Assembly (NCBI RefSeq): GCF_027533625.1
Contig: NZ_JAQAGZ010000008.1
Span: 62,001 to 126,000 of the forward strand
From: Paenibacillus gyeongsangnamensis
Lineage (GTDB): Bacteria; Bacillota; Bacilli; Paenibacillales; NBRC-103111
Length of the DNA: 64,000 nucleotides
Direction: 5' to 3'
Shown here: positions 15,784 through 23,876 of the stretch, piece by piece
How positions within the stretch are numbered: the stretch's first letter is position 1
Layout: each line of letters opens with the position of its first letter
Notes under the pieces: generated by a model
What the model was told of the DNA's origin: nothing
The model's input: the letters and a program-made list of their open reading frames with translations, nothing else
Databases searched by the model: none
Made by a program: the position numbers and the translations under genes

Positions 15784-15847
15784 GGAAGATTGCTCCTCTC
15801 CTGTTGTTTTCTTGGTCGCGCGAAGAAGTTCTACCAATATTTATACA

Positions 15848-15877
15848 TTGCCCGGCTGTCCATTATGCTTATATGAT
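15848..15877 (+). promoter_or_regulatory. Promoter for the NlpC/P60 pseudogene
   Basis: TTGCCC at 15848-15853, an 18-base spacer and TATGAT at 15872-15877 on the plus strand. The region is shared with the divergent cotJ promoter. Confidence 0.5.
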
Positions 15878-15928
15878 GGGAATAACTTGGTTCATCAGAC
15901 ATACATGGAAAAGGAGACGTGAATTTCC

Positions 15929-16620
15929 TTGCACAAGAAGCAACCGCTTTCAAAAGTACTTTCCGCCTCTCTCCTCACTGCAATCCTGCTCGCGGCCGCT
16001 CCACTGAATCAGCCGACGGCTCATGCGGCTGCAGCCTCATCGGCTGCCGTGCTGGCTCAAGGCATGTCGGGAAGCAATGTCTCCGGCCTCCAGAGCGATC
16101 TCAAGACGCTCGGCTATTTTACATACCCAAAATAACGGGTTATTTCGGCTCCATTACGGCCCAAGCCATAAGCGACTTTCAACAGGCTTACAGTCTGCCG
16201 GTATCCGGCACGGCCGATTCCGTCACCCGAACCGCCATCGCGCATGCCTTGGTGAAAAAACAGCTGCTGGCCGACACAAGGAAGTATATGTATACTCCTT
16301 ATGTGTGGGGAGGCTCTTCTCCAAGCGGGTTCGACTGCTCGGGCTTCGTCTACTATATGTTTACCACGCACGGCATCGCCATGCAGCGGGACGGCTCAGC
16401 CGTTATGGCAGGCTGGGGAGCGCATGTCGACCGGTCCAGTTTAATGCCCGGGGACCTCGTGTTCTTCGAAACGACCGATCAGGGGATCGTATCCCACGTC
16501 GGCATTTACGTAGGCGGCGGCCAGTTCATTTCGGCTACCCGCTCCAAGGGCATCTATACCCAGAGCATGGACACGCCGTATTGGTCCTCCCACTATCGGG
16601 GAGCTAGACGCTATTATTGA
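15929..16620 (+). pseudogene. Frameshifted exported NlpC/P60 endopeptidase with peptidoglycan-binding domain
   Basis: A TTG at 15929, 12 bases after AAGGAG, begins a clear signal peptide (basic MHKKQPL, hydrophobic core, AHA cleavage region). It runs into a peptidoglycan-binding type 1 domain (GMSGSNVSGLQSDLKTLGYF) and stops at 16133. The other half of that domain (ITGYFGSITAQAISDFQQAY) and a complete NlpC/P60 domain continue in the next frame to 16620. The catalytic Cys is in GFDCSGFVYY and the His in VSHVGIYV. Adding one A to the AAAA run at 16129-16132 joins TYPK to ITGYF perfectly. The gene is therefore broken by one base, or the run was miscalled. Confidence 0.85.
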
Positions 16621-16662
16621 AGCACGTCATTTTATAACCTCATTTCCATTTACAAAAAAAAA

Positions 16663-16684
16663 GCCCGGCGAAGGATCGCCGGGC
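16663..16684 (-). terminator. Left hairpin of a split bidirectional terminator
   Basis: GCCCGGCGA-AGGA-TCGCCGGGC, a perfect 9-bp stem. Nine A residues precede it on the plus strand, so on the minus strand it is a T-tailed terminator for yitT. A near-identical hairpin stands at the far side of the element at 16687-16900. Confidence 0.85.
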
Positions 16685-16686
16685 GG

Positions 16687-16900
16687 TCAGATTGACGAGA
16701 AACCCGGATATGCAGAAAAATACAAAAGGTAATAGGTGGGGTATCCCCTGCAGGAGCGTTAGCGCCCGCCTTTGTTATCGGAAAATTACCGCTGCACAGC
16801 GAATAAATTGAACATTTTACGGGTAACAACAGCGGCCGGAGGGGAATACCCCACCGGAGTACCAAGGCAGATTTCTCAATTTCATGGGTTTCTCTACAGC
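16687..16900 (+). mobile_element. Terminator-associated ~214-bp element, copy 1
   Basis: Begins TCAGATTGACGAGAAACCC and ends GGGTTTCTCTACAGC, so GAGAAACCC forms a terminal inverted repeat. Inside are GTGGGGTATCCCCTGCAGG, CCCGCCTTTGTTATCGG and the stem partner AACAACAGCGG. The other copies are at 61622-61836 (opposite orientation), 63859-64000 (cut by the window end) and 56056-56140 (short form). No coding capacity is seen, so it would move only with help in trans or act as a structured RNA. Confidence 0.75.
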
Positions 16901-16905
16901 CTCAC

Positions 16906-16930
16906 CGCCAGGCGAAAAGATCGCCGGGCG
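16906..16930 (+). terminator. Right hairpin of the split terminator
   Basis: CGCCAGGCGA pairs with TCGCCGGGCG with one mismatch and is followed by ATTTTTCT, giving a plus-strand terminator. The sequence is nearly the same as the hairpin at 16663-16684. Confidence 0.75.
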
Positions 16931-16937
16931 ATTTTTC

Positions 16938-17822
16938 TTAGTGAATATCTTTTTTCTTGAAGCGTCCGCCCTTCACATCGTGAATGTTGCCAACGGCCAG
17001 GAAAGCGGTAGGATCCAGCTCCTCGACGATCGACTTCAGCTTCGCTTCCTCCAGCCGCGTGATGACGCAAAAGATCACTCGCTTGCTGCCGCCGGAGAAG
17101 CCGCCCTCGCCTTGCAAATACGTTACGCCGCGGCCCAGACGCTGCATGATCGCTTCCCCGATGTCGCGGCTGTTTTCGCTGATGATCCATACCGATTTGG
17201 ACTCGTCGAAGCCTTCGATCGTGACATCGATCATTTTGAACGCAATATAATACGCGATCAGCGAGTACATGGCGTGATCCCAGCCGAAGATGAAGCCGGC
17301 GCTGCCCAGAATGAAGAGGTTGAAGAACATGACCACTTCGCCCACGGAAAAGGGGGTCGATTTGTTGAGCAGGATGGCCACGATCTCCGTGCCGTCGAGC
17401 GACCCTCCCGAACGGATGACCATCCCGACGCCGATGCCGAGAATGACGCCGCCGAATACGGCCGCGAGCAGGGGATCGATGGTAAACGGTTGAACCGGGT
17501 GCAGGAGGCTTGTGCCGGCCGACATGATCATAACCGCAAACAAAGTGGAGAAGGCAAAGGTCTTCCCGATTTGCTTGTAACCGAGAAACAAAAACGGCAG
17601 GTTAAACAGCAGCAGGAACAGCCCGATCGGAAGACCCGTCAGATGGGAGGTAATGATGGAAATGCCGACGATGCCCCCATCAATAATGTTGTTCGGCACA
17701 AGAAAAATTTCGAGCCCAACCGAGACGAGTGCCGCTCCTAAAAACATCAGAACAGCTCTTCGAAGCAGCTTGGCCCTGGTGATCCTCGGATGCTGTCTAA
17801 TTTGCGGGAAACCGTGCTCCAT
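16938..17822 (-). CDS. yitT: YitT-family membrane protein (DUF161 + DUF2179)
   Basis: 294 residues. Five or six membrane segments lie in the first ~190 residues (AVLMFLGAALVSVGLEIFLV; NNIIDGGIVGISIITSHLTG with the typical GG.VGI motif). A C-terminal cytoplasmic DUF2179 domain follows (about 215-290; TIEGFDESKSVWII, GVTYLQGEGGFSGG). The family is widespread in Bacillota, and its transport substrate is not established. It is 21 bases downstream of ytvI on the same strand. Confidence 0.85.
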   Translation of the reverse strand: MEHGFPQIRQHPRITRAKLLRRAVLMFLGAALVSVGLEIFLVPNNIIDGGIVGISIITSHLTGLPIGLFLLLFNLPFLFLGYKQIGKTFAFSTLFAVMIMSAGTSLLHPVQPFTIDPLLAAVFGGVILGIGVGMVIRSGGSLDGTEIVAILLNKSTPFSVGEVVMFFNLFILGSAGFIFGWDHAMYSLIAYYIAFKMIDVTIEGFDESKSVWIISENSRDIGEAIMQRLGRGVTYLQGEGGFSGGSKRVIFCVITRLEEAKLKSIVEELDPTAFLAVGNIHDVKGGRFKKKDIH

Positions 17823-17843
17823 ACCATTCCCCCTTAGGCAGGT

Positions 17844-18893
17844 TTAACTATCCAGATGAATGTTAATCTTCAGCAGCCCTACCCGGCGCAGCGCTTGATA
17901 GACGATAATGACGACAGGGCCGAGGAGCAGTCCCAGCACCCCGATGAGCTGAAAGCCGACATACATGCTGACAAGCGTAGCCAAGGCGTTGATCCCGACG
18001 GCATTGCCTATAATTTTCGGCTCGATCAAACGGCGGAACACCATGATAACAATTAAAAGGATTAAAAGGCCTATGCCCAGATGAAGGTTGCCGGATAACA
18101 TGCAATAAGCGGCCCAAGGAATCAAAACCGCGCTGGTGCCGAACACGGGCAAAACGTCTACAATGACGATAAGCAGCGCCACCGCGAGGGGGTAGTCCAC
18201 CCGCAGCACCAGCAATCCGATCAAGGTCACGACATAAGTGAGCAGGCTGATCATAAGCTGGGCAAAAATAAATCCGAGCGTAGCACGGCGCAGGTCGATC
18301 AAGACTTGGTTGACTTTTGACTGCGAGGCTTTGTCGAACAAATTCAGGAAAGAACGGTGCAATGAAGGAAGACTGAGCGAAATCAAGTACAAACCGATAA
18401 TAAATACGAAGAAAAACACGAACATGCTTGGGATCGTCTTCGCGACGCTCACGAAATAGCCGGAAACCGCCCCGACGATGACCTTCGCATTTTCGGTCAG
18501 CATGTTAAGGCCGGTCTCGACCCAGCCTTGAATTTGCACTGCCAGGCTATAAGGAAGCGTTTCGTAGAATACGCGCGTCTTCGCCGTCGCATCCTCAAAG
18601 AACAGCCTCGCTTCATTCAGGTAATCGGGCGCGTTCTTCCAGAATTGAATCAACTCCACGATCATCTTGAAGCCGATCAAATAAACAAAGCCGAAGAGAA
18701 GAGCTGTGAACAGCGTGCATACCAAGGCGGAGGCAACGCCTCTTCCGGCCCGTGTCAATCTCATCACAAGCAATACCAGACCCTCCAGCAGGATGGCGAC
18801 CAGCATGGCCAGCAGGAAAGGAAAACCCGTAGTAAACAATCCATACAGCAGCACCAAGCCGAGGGCGCAAAAAACGATCGTCCGGAGCGACAT
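17844..18893 (-). CDS. ytvI: Sporulation integral membrane protein YtvI (AI-2E transporter superfamily)
   Basis: 349 residues with seven or eight membrane segments, including long N-terminal hydrophobic stretches, a periplasmic-side helical domain (about 85-150), and the family's C-terminal motif (LLGPVVIIVYQAL, after PKIIGNAVGINALATLVSMYV). It belongs to the AI-2E/PerM superfamily, and YtvI is the member linked to sporulation in Bacillus. ATG at 18893 follows GGGAGG by 10 bases. It lies 14 bases after the CorC/HlyC gene, suggesting an operon. Confidence 0.85.
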   Translation of the reverse strand: MSLRTIVFCALGLVLLYGLFTTGFPFLLAMLVAILLEGLVLLVMRLTRAGRGVASALVCTLFTALLFGFVYLIGFKMIVELIQFWKNAPDYLNEARLFFEDATAKTRVFYETLPYSLAVQIQGWVETGLNMLTENAKVIVGAVSGYFVSVAKTIPSMFVFFFVFIIGLYLISLSLPSLHRSFLNLFDKASQSKVNQVLIDLRRATLGFIFAQLMISLLTYVVTLIGLLVLRVDYPLAVALLIVIVDVLPVFGTSAVLIPWAAYCMLSGNLHLGIGLLILLIVIMVFRRLIEPKIIGNAVGINALATLVSMYVGFQLIGVLGLLLGPVVIIVYQALRRVGLLKINIHLDS

Positions 18894-18907
18894 GCCGGCC
18901 AGCCTCC

Positions 18908-20275
18908 CTATTCGTTATGCTGGTGAACCAGCGTATCTTCCTTTACTTCCTTCGGCAAGCGCCGGATGGAAACCCTCAGCACGCGCAAACGTTCCAGCTC
19001 CGTAATCTCGTAGGAGAAGCCCTCATACTCCAGCTTCTTGCCCTTCGCTACAACGCCCTCCAGCTGCTTGAACAGCCAGCCGCCGATGGAGTCCACCTCC
19101 TCGTCCGTAATCCCGAGTCCGAGCAGGTCATCGAGATCTTCGAGGAGCACCCGGCCGTCCACGGAATATATTTCGCCGATCTTTTCAATTTCGGGCCGCT
19201 CGCTCACGTCGAACTCATCGTGCAGCTCGCCGACGATTTCTTCCAGGATGTCTTCCGATGTAATCAGTCCCGCGGTTCCCCCATATTCGTCGATAACGAC
19301 GGCCAGCTGGGAACGCTTCTTCTGCATCAGCTTGAGCACATGGCTGATTTCCATCGATTCCGGGACCATGAGCACCGGACGCAAAAATTCTCGAAGGCTG
19401 TGCTCGGTGTCCGGATCCGCCGTCAAGATATCTGTAATATGTATAAAACCGATAATTTCATCCTTGTCGCTGGTCGCCACCGGGTAACGCGTATGCTTCG
19501 ACTCATAAACGATCTTTAAATTATCGGCAAACGATATCTCGGTGAACAAACAGTCCATATCGGTCCGGGGGAGCATGATTTCTCTGGCCACCCGATCGGA
19601 GAACTCGAAGATGTTATCGAACAGCAGCAGCTCGTCCTTGTCGATGATTCCGCTGCGGGCGCTCTGATTCATCAGGATGCGGATTTCTTCTTCCGTATGG
19701 GCCGCCTCATGCTCGGTTGCCGGTTGAACCCCGAGCAGCCTGATCACGCGATTCGCGGCGCCGTTGAGCAGCCAGATCGCCGGTTTAAAAATTTTGTAGA
19801 ATAGCATGAGCGGAGCGGACAGCCATAAGGAGGCGCCTTCAGATTTTTGAATCGCTATCGACTTCGGCGCGAGCTCCCCTAATACGATATGCAGGAAGGT
19901 AATGATGCAGAAGCCGATAAACACGGACAGCGCATCTGCGTACCAGGCGTGCTCCATACCAATCAAGGCAAAGAACGGATCGACGATGAGGTGAGAGATC
20001 GCCGGCTCCCCTACCCACCCAAGCCCCAGGGAAGCCAGCGTAATCCCCAACTGCGTGGAGGACAGGTAAGTATCGAGCTTATGCGTAACCGCAAGCGCAT
20101 ATTTGGCCTTGCCGCTGCCCTCGGCTGCCAATTGCTGCAGCCTTGTTTGCCGTACCTTCACCAGCGCGAACTCGGCCGCTACGAAAAATCCGTTCAGGCA
20201 AACCAGGAATATAATCAGGACAAGATTGAGTGCGATGGAACCCCATTCAAAGCCGGTACCATGATCCGTAGGCAA
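18908..20275 (-). CDS. HlyC/CorC-family protein: CNNM membrane domain, CBS pair, CorC-HlyC domain
   Basis: About 455 residues. The DUF21/CNNM membrane domain occupies about 10-200 with FFVAAEFALVKVRQTRL and a YLSSTQLGITLASLGLGWVG motif. The CBS pair lies at about 220-340 (MLPRTDMDCLF; DEYGGTAGLITSEDILEEIV), and the C-terminal CorC_HlyC domain (about 355-440) ends in LRVLRVSIRRLP. The family is tied to magnesium efflux or homeostasis. There is no ATG at the N-terminus; a TTG at 20275 has GGAG 10 bases upstream, and the TTG at 20284 is too close to it. Confidence 0.88.
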   Translation of the reverse strand: MPTDHGTGFEWGSIALNLVLIIFLVCLNGFFVAAEFALVKVRQTRLQQLAAEGSGKAKYALAVTHKLDTYLSSTQLGITLASLGLGWVGEPAISHLIVDPFFALIGMEHAWYADALSVFIGFCIITFLHIVLGELAPKSIAIQKSEGASLWLSAPLMLFYKIFKPAIWLLNGAANRVIRLLGVQPATEHEAAHTEEEIRILMNQSARSGIIDKDELLLFDNIFEFSDRVAREIMLPRTDMDCLFTEISFADNLKIVYESKHTRYPVATSDKDEIIGFIHITDILTADPDTEHSLREFLRPVLMVPESMEISHVLKLMQKKRSQLAVVIDEYGGTAGLITSEDILEEIVGELHDEFDVSERPEIEKIGEIYSVDGRVLLEDLDDLLGLGITDEEVDSIGGWLFKQLEGVVAKGKKLEYEGFSYEITELERLRVLRVSIRRLPKEVKEDTLVHQHNE

Positions 20276-20316
20276 GAACGTCAAACTCCTTTGCTTGTAT
20301 ATTGTTGCTTGGATGC

Positions 20317-21456
20317 TTACACCACTGCGGCGCGTTTCAGGAAGTCGACGCCTTTATAATAAGTATCCGCGACGAGCAAGTTCGGGCCGCAGCAGCCTGC
20401 CGCCGGACAGTGGCACTGAACGGTGCCGTTCAGCGGATGCTGCTTCCAACGGGCGAATACCTGCTCTAAGGTGTCATGATGTATATTACCCAATGAAGGA
20501 ACATCAGAAAAATCCGTTACATATACGTCTCCCGTAAACAAATTCACATTCAGCCGGTTGCGGCCGTCCGGATCGTTGCGCACGGTCAAATTGGGCTCGT
20601 CACGAAGCCGGAGAACCAGCTCCTGATCCTCCTTGTTCCCGCTGCACGCATAGAACGGGAGCGTTCCGAACAGCATCCAGAGGTCCGGATTGCGCTGATC
20701 GAGCAGGCCGTGCATCGCCTCCCTCGTCTCCTCCAAGGAAAGCACAGGCAGATTGGAGGCGAAGGCGCTTGGATACATCGGGTGCACCTCGTGTCGGCGG
20801 CAGCCCATTTCATCGATCAGCCGATGGATGCCAGGCAGCTTCTTATGCGTTCGGAAGTTGATCATGGATTCCGCAGAGACGAACATGCCGCCCCTGGCGA
20901 GCGACTTGGTATTGTCCACCATCCGCTCGTAAAGCTTCGCCGCGGTATCCCGGGATACGCTCCTGTCGGTGCGGACGAAGCCCACCTGATGGAAATCATC
21001 GGCGTTCATATAGTTGAAGGAAATGTGCATGACATCCAGATAAGGAGCCATGCTCTCGTAGCGGGAAAGATCCAGCGTGACGTTCGAGTTGATCTGCGAA
21101 CGTACGCCGCGTTCCCGGGCATACCGCAGAATCGGCACGATATAGTCGCGAACGGTATCTTCGCGGTAGCTCGGCTCCCCGCCCGTGATGCTGATCGTCT
21201 CCAGGCCTTCCACCTCGTCAAGCCGCCTAAGAATGGCGGCGAGCGGAATGCGGGGCCCTTCGGTGAGCGCCAGCGTTTCTCCTACCGCGCAATGCTCGCA
21301 GCGCATGTTGCACAGCTGGGTTACCGTCAGCTCGACGCTGGTCAACCGGTGTTCGCCGTAACGGCGAAGGGAGCGGATCGGATCCCATGGATCGTTCTCC
21401 GGTGTAATCGGCAAGAGCCCCACAGGGCTTGATGATAAAATGTTTGCTTGATTCAT
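20317..21456 (-). CDS. yfkAB: YfkAB-type radical SAM protein with C-terminal Cys cluster
   Basis: 379 residues. The radical SAM cluster motif CNMRCEHC is at about residues 50-57, followed by the GGEPS motif (SITGGEPSYREDTV). The C-terminus has a second Cys cluster (VQCHCPAAGCCGPN), typical of the YfkAB group, and may bind another iron-sulfur cluster. The substrate is unknown, but radical SAM proteins with extra C-terminal Cys are often modifying enzymes. The suf operon in this window makes the needed clusters. ATG at 21456. The gene precedes the CorC/HlyC gene on the same strand by about 40 bases. Confidence 0.9.
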   Translation of the reverse strand: MNQANILSSSPVGLLPITPENDPWDPIRSLRRYGEHRLTSVELTVTQLCNMRCEHCAVGETLALTEGPRIPLAAILRRLDEVEGLETISITGGEPSYREDTVRDYIVPILRYARERGVRSQINSNVTLDLSRYESMAPYLDVMHISFNYMNADDFHQVGFVRTDRSVSRDTAAKLYERMVDNTKSLARGGMFVSAESMINFRTHKKLPGIHRLIDEMGCRRHEVHPMYPSAFASNLPVLSLEETREAMHGLLDQRNPDLWMLFGTLPFYACSGNKEDQELVLRLRDEPNLTVRNDPDGRNRLNVNLFTGDVYVTDFSDVPSLGNIHHDTLEQVFARWKQHPLNGTVQCHCPAAGCCGPNLLVADTYYKGVDFLKRAAVV

Positions 21457-21551
21457 GTTGGTTTTTCCACACCTGACTATTCAAAATAAAGGTCTATTTC
21501 ATATTATTACCCATTGTATCGTAATTCGATTGAAAAGAAAACCGAAGGGAA

Positions 21552-21589
21552 AAGCCCGGTCATCCGCAAGCTGACGGAAACCGGGCCTT
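21552..21589 (-). terminator. Terminator after the HD-GYP gene
   Basis: AAGCCCGGT (21552-21560) pairs with ACCGGGCCTT (21580-21589) around a 19-base loop. On the minus strand the stem runs into GCTTTTCCC. Confidence 0.65.
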
Positions 21590-21599
21590 CCCATAGCAT

Positions 21600-22727
21600 T
21601 TAAACCTTCATCGCATCGTTGTATTCGGAGCCGTCATGGACGCCAGTAATCATCAGCGTCAGCTTCTCGGATAAATCGACTTCATGCGGCGCGGCAAGCT
21701 CCTGCCCCTCCGAATCGAGCAAAATGCGTACGATCGGCCGTTGGGGAACGATCGAGTTCAAGTTGACTACAACGCCGGTTTCTCCCGTGTTCAGCGTGAC
21801 CGAAACCCCGATCGGATAAATCGCAATCTTGTCGCGAAACAGCTCGATCATCTGCTTCTCGTACAGTGTCCCCGTACCTGTGAACAGGATTTCCATCGCT
21901 TGATGCGGCAGCATGGCGTTCCGGTAAACCCGATGCGTCGTCATGGCGTCATACGAATCAACGAGGCCGATCCATCTGGCGTATTCGTGGATTTCATCGC
22001 CCTTCAGGCCTCGGGGATAACCGCTTCCGTCCAGGCGCTCATGATGCTGGAACGCGCAATGAGCCGCCAGGAGGGGAATATTGGGCTCGTCCTTAAGGAA
22101 TTGAAAGCCGAACGTCGTATGCTTCTTGATCCGCTCGAATTCGCCGTCGGTCAGCTTCTCCTTCTTGCGGAGCAGCTCGAGCGGGATTTGCGTTTTGCCA
22201 ATATCGTGCAGCAGCGCCCCCAGCCCCAAGATCATAAGCTCGTCGCGCGAGTATCCGTAAGACATCCCCAGCATCGTCGCATAGATACAGACGTTCAAGG
22301 AATGTTGATATAAATATTGGTCCATGACGCCGATGTTGGTCAGCATGATCATGGCGTCTTTATTGCTGCTAAGATCATCCAGAAGCAAATCCATAATGCC
22401 CCGGAATACCTTCCCCATCTGACGTCCGTTCGCGAGCTTCTTCTTCACTTGATCATCCATTACCACGCGAAACGTTTGACGGATTTCCGACAGGGCACGG
22501 GCGCGCGTCTCGTCCGTGACGCTCTCCCGGATGACCAAATCCCGGGTTCTCGGATCGTCGATGTATACGAAATCGATGCCGTGATCGCCCAGACGCTTGA
22601 TCAGATGGCTTGTGAGCTCCATCCTCTCGCCAAGCAGCGTTATGCCTTCTTCGTTATATATTCTTTTCCCCAGTTTCATTCCGGGCTTCACCATGCTGAG
22701 GGGCATCAAGCGCATAAAAGCGACCAC
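21600..22727 (-). CDS. HD-GYP domain phosphodiesterase
   Basis: 375 residues. The N-terminal ~100 residues are a sensory region of the type found in Paenibacillus HD-GYP proteins (MRLMPLSMVKPGMKLGKRIY). The HD-GYP domain (about 125-310) has HDIGKTQIP, HHERLDGSGYPRGL and the DSYDAMTTHR segment. The GYP triplet is intact, so it should hydrolyse cyclic di-GMP. The start may be GTG at 22727, which has GAAAGAAG close by, or ATG at 22715, which matches family N-termini. A PilZ-like protein gene lies elsewhere in the window. Confidence 0.9.
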   Translation of the reverse strand: MVAFMRLMPLSMVKPGMKLGKRIYNEEGITLLGERMELTSHLIKRLGDHGIDFVYIDDPRTRDLVIRESVTDETRARALSEIRQTFRVVMDDQVKKKLANGRQMGKVFRGIMDLLLDDLSSNKDAMIMLTNIGVMDQYLYQHSLNVCIYATMLGMSYGYSRDELMILGLGALLHDIGKTQIPLELLRKKEKLTDGEFERIKKHTTFGFQFLKDEPNIPLLAAHCAFQHHERLDGSGYPRGLKGDEIHEYARWIGLVDSYDAMTTHRVYRNAMLPHQAMEILFTGTGTLYEKQMIELFRDKIAIYPIGVSVTLNTGETGVVVNLNSIVPQRPIVRILLDSEGQELAAPHEVDLSEKLTLMITGVHDGSEYNDAMKV

Positions 22728-22874
22728 GTCTTCTTTCTAAAGAAAAATTTAGAAAAGTCCTAGTTTAATTTAAGCGTATAAGATTATATCGAAAAGAGCA
22801 ACAAATTTTTTAATTTTTTTTACATAATTCGCCAAATTCGACTCATAAGCCGAAGTTCTTTGAAAGCACAAAAA

Positions 22875-22920
22875 AAGGCCGCCGGTGAACCCAAAGTCCG
22901 CCGCGGCCTTTTCGAATGCA
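22875..22920 (-). terminator. Terminator after uppP
   Basis: AAGGCCGC pairs with GCGGCCTT, with A6 before the stem on the plus strand, giving a T-tail on the minus strand. Confidence 0.75.
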
Positions 22921-22922
22921 TG

Positions 22923-23729
22923 TTACCGGAGTAAAAAGAAGAAGAAGAGTATGGCGATAATAAACCGATAGTACGCAAAATACGACAGCGACATGTTCTG
23001 CACAAAACGGATAAAGGTGACTACCGCCAGCAGCGCGACGACAAATGACACGATAAAGCCTGTGGCAAAGAAAGTGATGTCTGCGGAAGAGAAGCCGTGC
23101 ATGCTCTTCAGCATTTCGTATCCAGTCGCCGCCACCATGACGGGAATGGCGATGATGAACGTGAAGTCTGCGGCTGCAGCGCGGCTGGCACCTGCCAGCA
23201 TTCCGCCGGCGATGGTCGATCCGGAACGGGAGAAGCCTGGCCACAGGGCAATGATTTGCCACAAACCGATGAAGAAAGCCTGCTTGTATGTCAGCTCGTC
23301 CACATCGTTCGCCGTAATGCGGGGCTGGAATTTCTCGCCGATGATCAGCAGAATGCCGCCCAGCACAAGTCCAATGACAACGGTTGTTGGCGAGAACAGC
23401 TTTTCTTTAATGAAATGGCTTGATAAATAAGCAACCGCCATTGTCGGAATAATGGCAATCAGAATATGGATCAGATTGAGACCGCGGCCTCTTCTCGGCT
23501 TTTCCTTGCTGAGTCCGAAGAGCCTTAAGATGCGTTTCCAATACACGACGACGACCGCGAGAATCGCACCGAGCTGAATGACGATCTCGAACGTCTTCAT
23601 CATTTCATCCGAATCCGGAATGCCGAGAAGCGATCCGGCCAGAATCATGTGGCCCGTCGAGGAGACCGGCAGAAACTCCGTCAAACCTTCCACGATGCCG
23701 ATAATTACTGCTACCCATAAATCGTACAT
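22923..23729 (-). CDS. uppP: Undecaprenyl-diphosphatase UppP (BacA)
   Basis: 268 residues with about eight membrane helices. Both family motifs are present: EGLTEFLPVSSTGH near residues 14-27 (catalytic Glu and His) and PGFSRSGSTI at about 170-180 (catalytic Arg). The enzyme recycles the undecaprenyl lipid carrier for cell-wall synthesis and gives background bacitracin resistance. ATG at 23729 is 5 bases after GGGAGG. An upstream ATG at 23744 would place that site inside the gene. It is a single-gene unit with its own terminator. Confidence 0.95.
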   Translation of the reverse strand: MYDLWVAVIIGIVEGLTEFLPVSSTGHMILAGSLLGIPDSDEMMKTFEIVIQLGAILAVVVVYWKRILRLFGLSKEKPRRGRGLNLIHILIAIIPTMAVAYLSSHFIKEKLFSPTTVVIGLVLGGILLIIGEKFQPRITANDVDELTYKQAFFIGLWQIIALWPGFSRSGSTIAGGMLAGASRAAAADFTFIIAIPVMVAATGYEMLKSMHGFSSADITFFATGFIVSFVVALLAVVTFIRFVQNMSLSYFAYYRFIIAILFFFFLLR

Positions 23730-23876
23730 AAGTTCCTCCCACATTGTTACGGTAAAATATGTATTTTCGTCAGCCCCTGTGCATGGATTGGCACAGGGCC
23801 TTCTTTATTCTAGCCTGTGCCGCTTACTTTGTACATGCCTAAACACGGAGTGAGACGGAAAGTTTACAAAACCTTT

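Noticed and set aside
15919..16120. GTG-started frame reading straight through to the NlpC/P60 stop
   Set aside because: Its first 65 residues show no signal peptide, and the GTG is only 2 bases from the ribosome site. The frameshifted gene from 15929 explains the data better.
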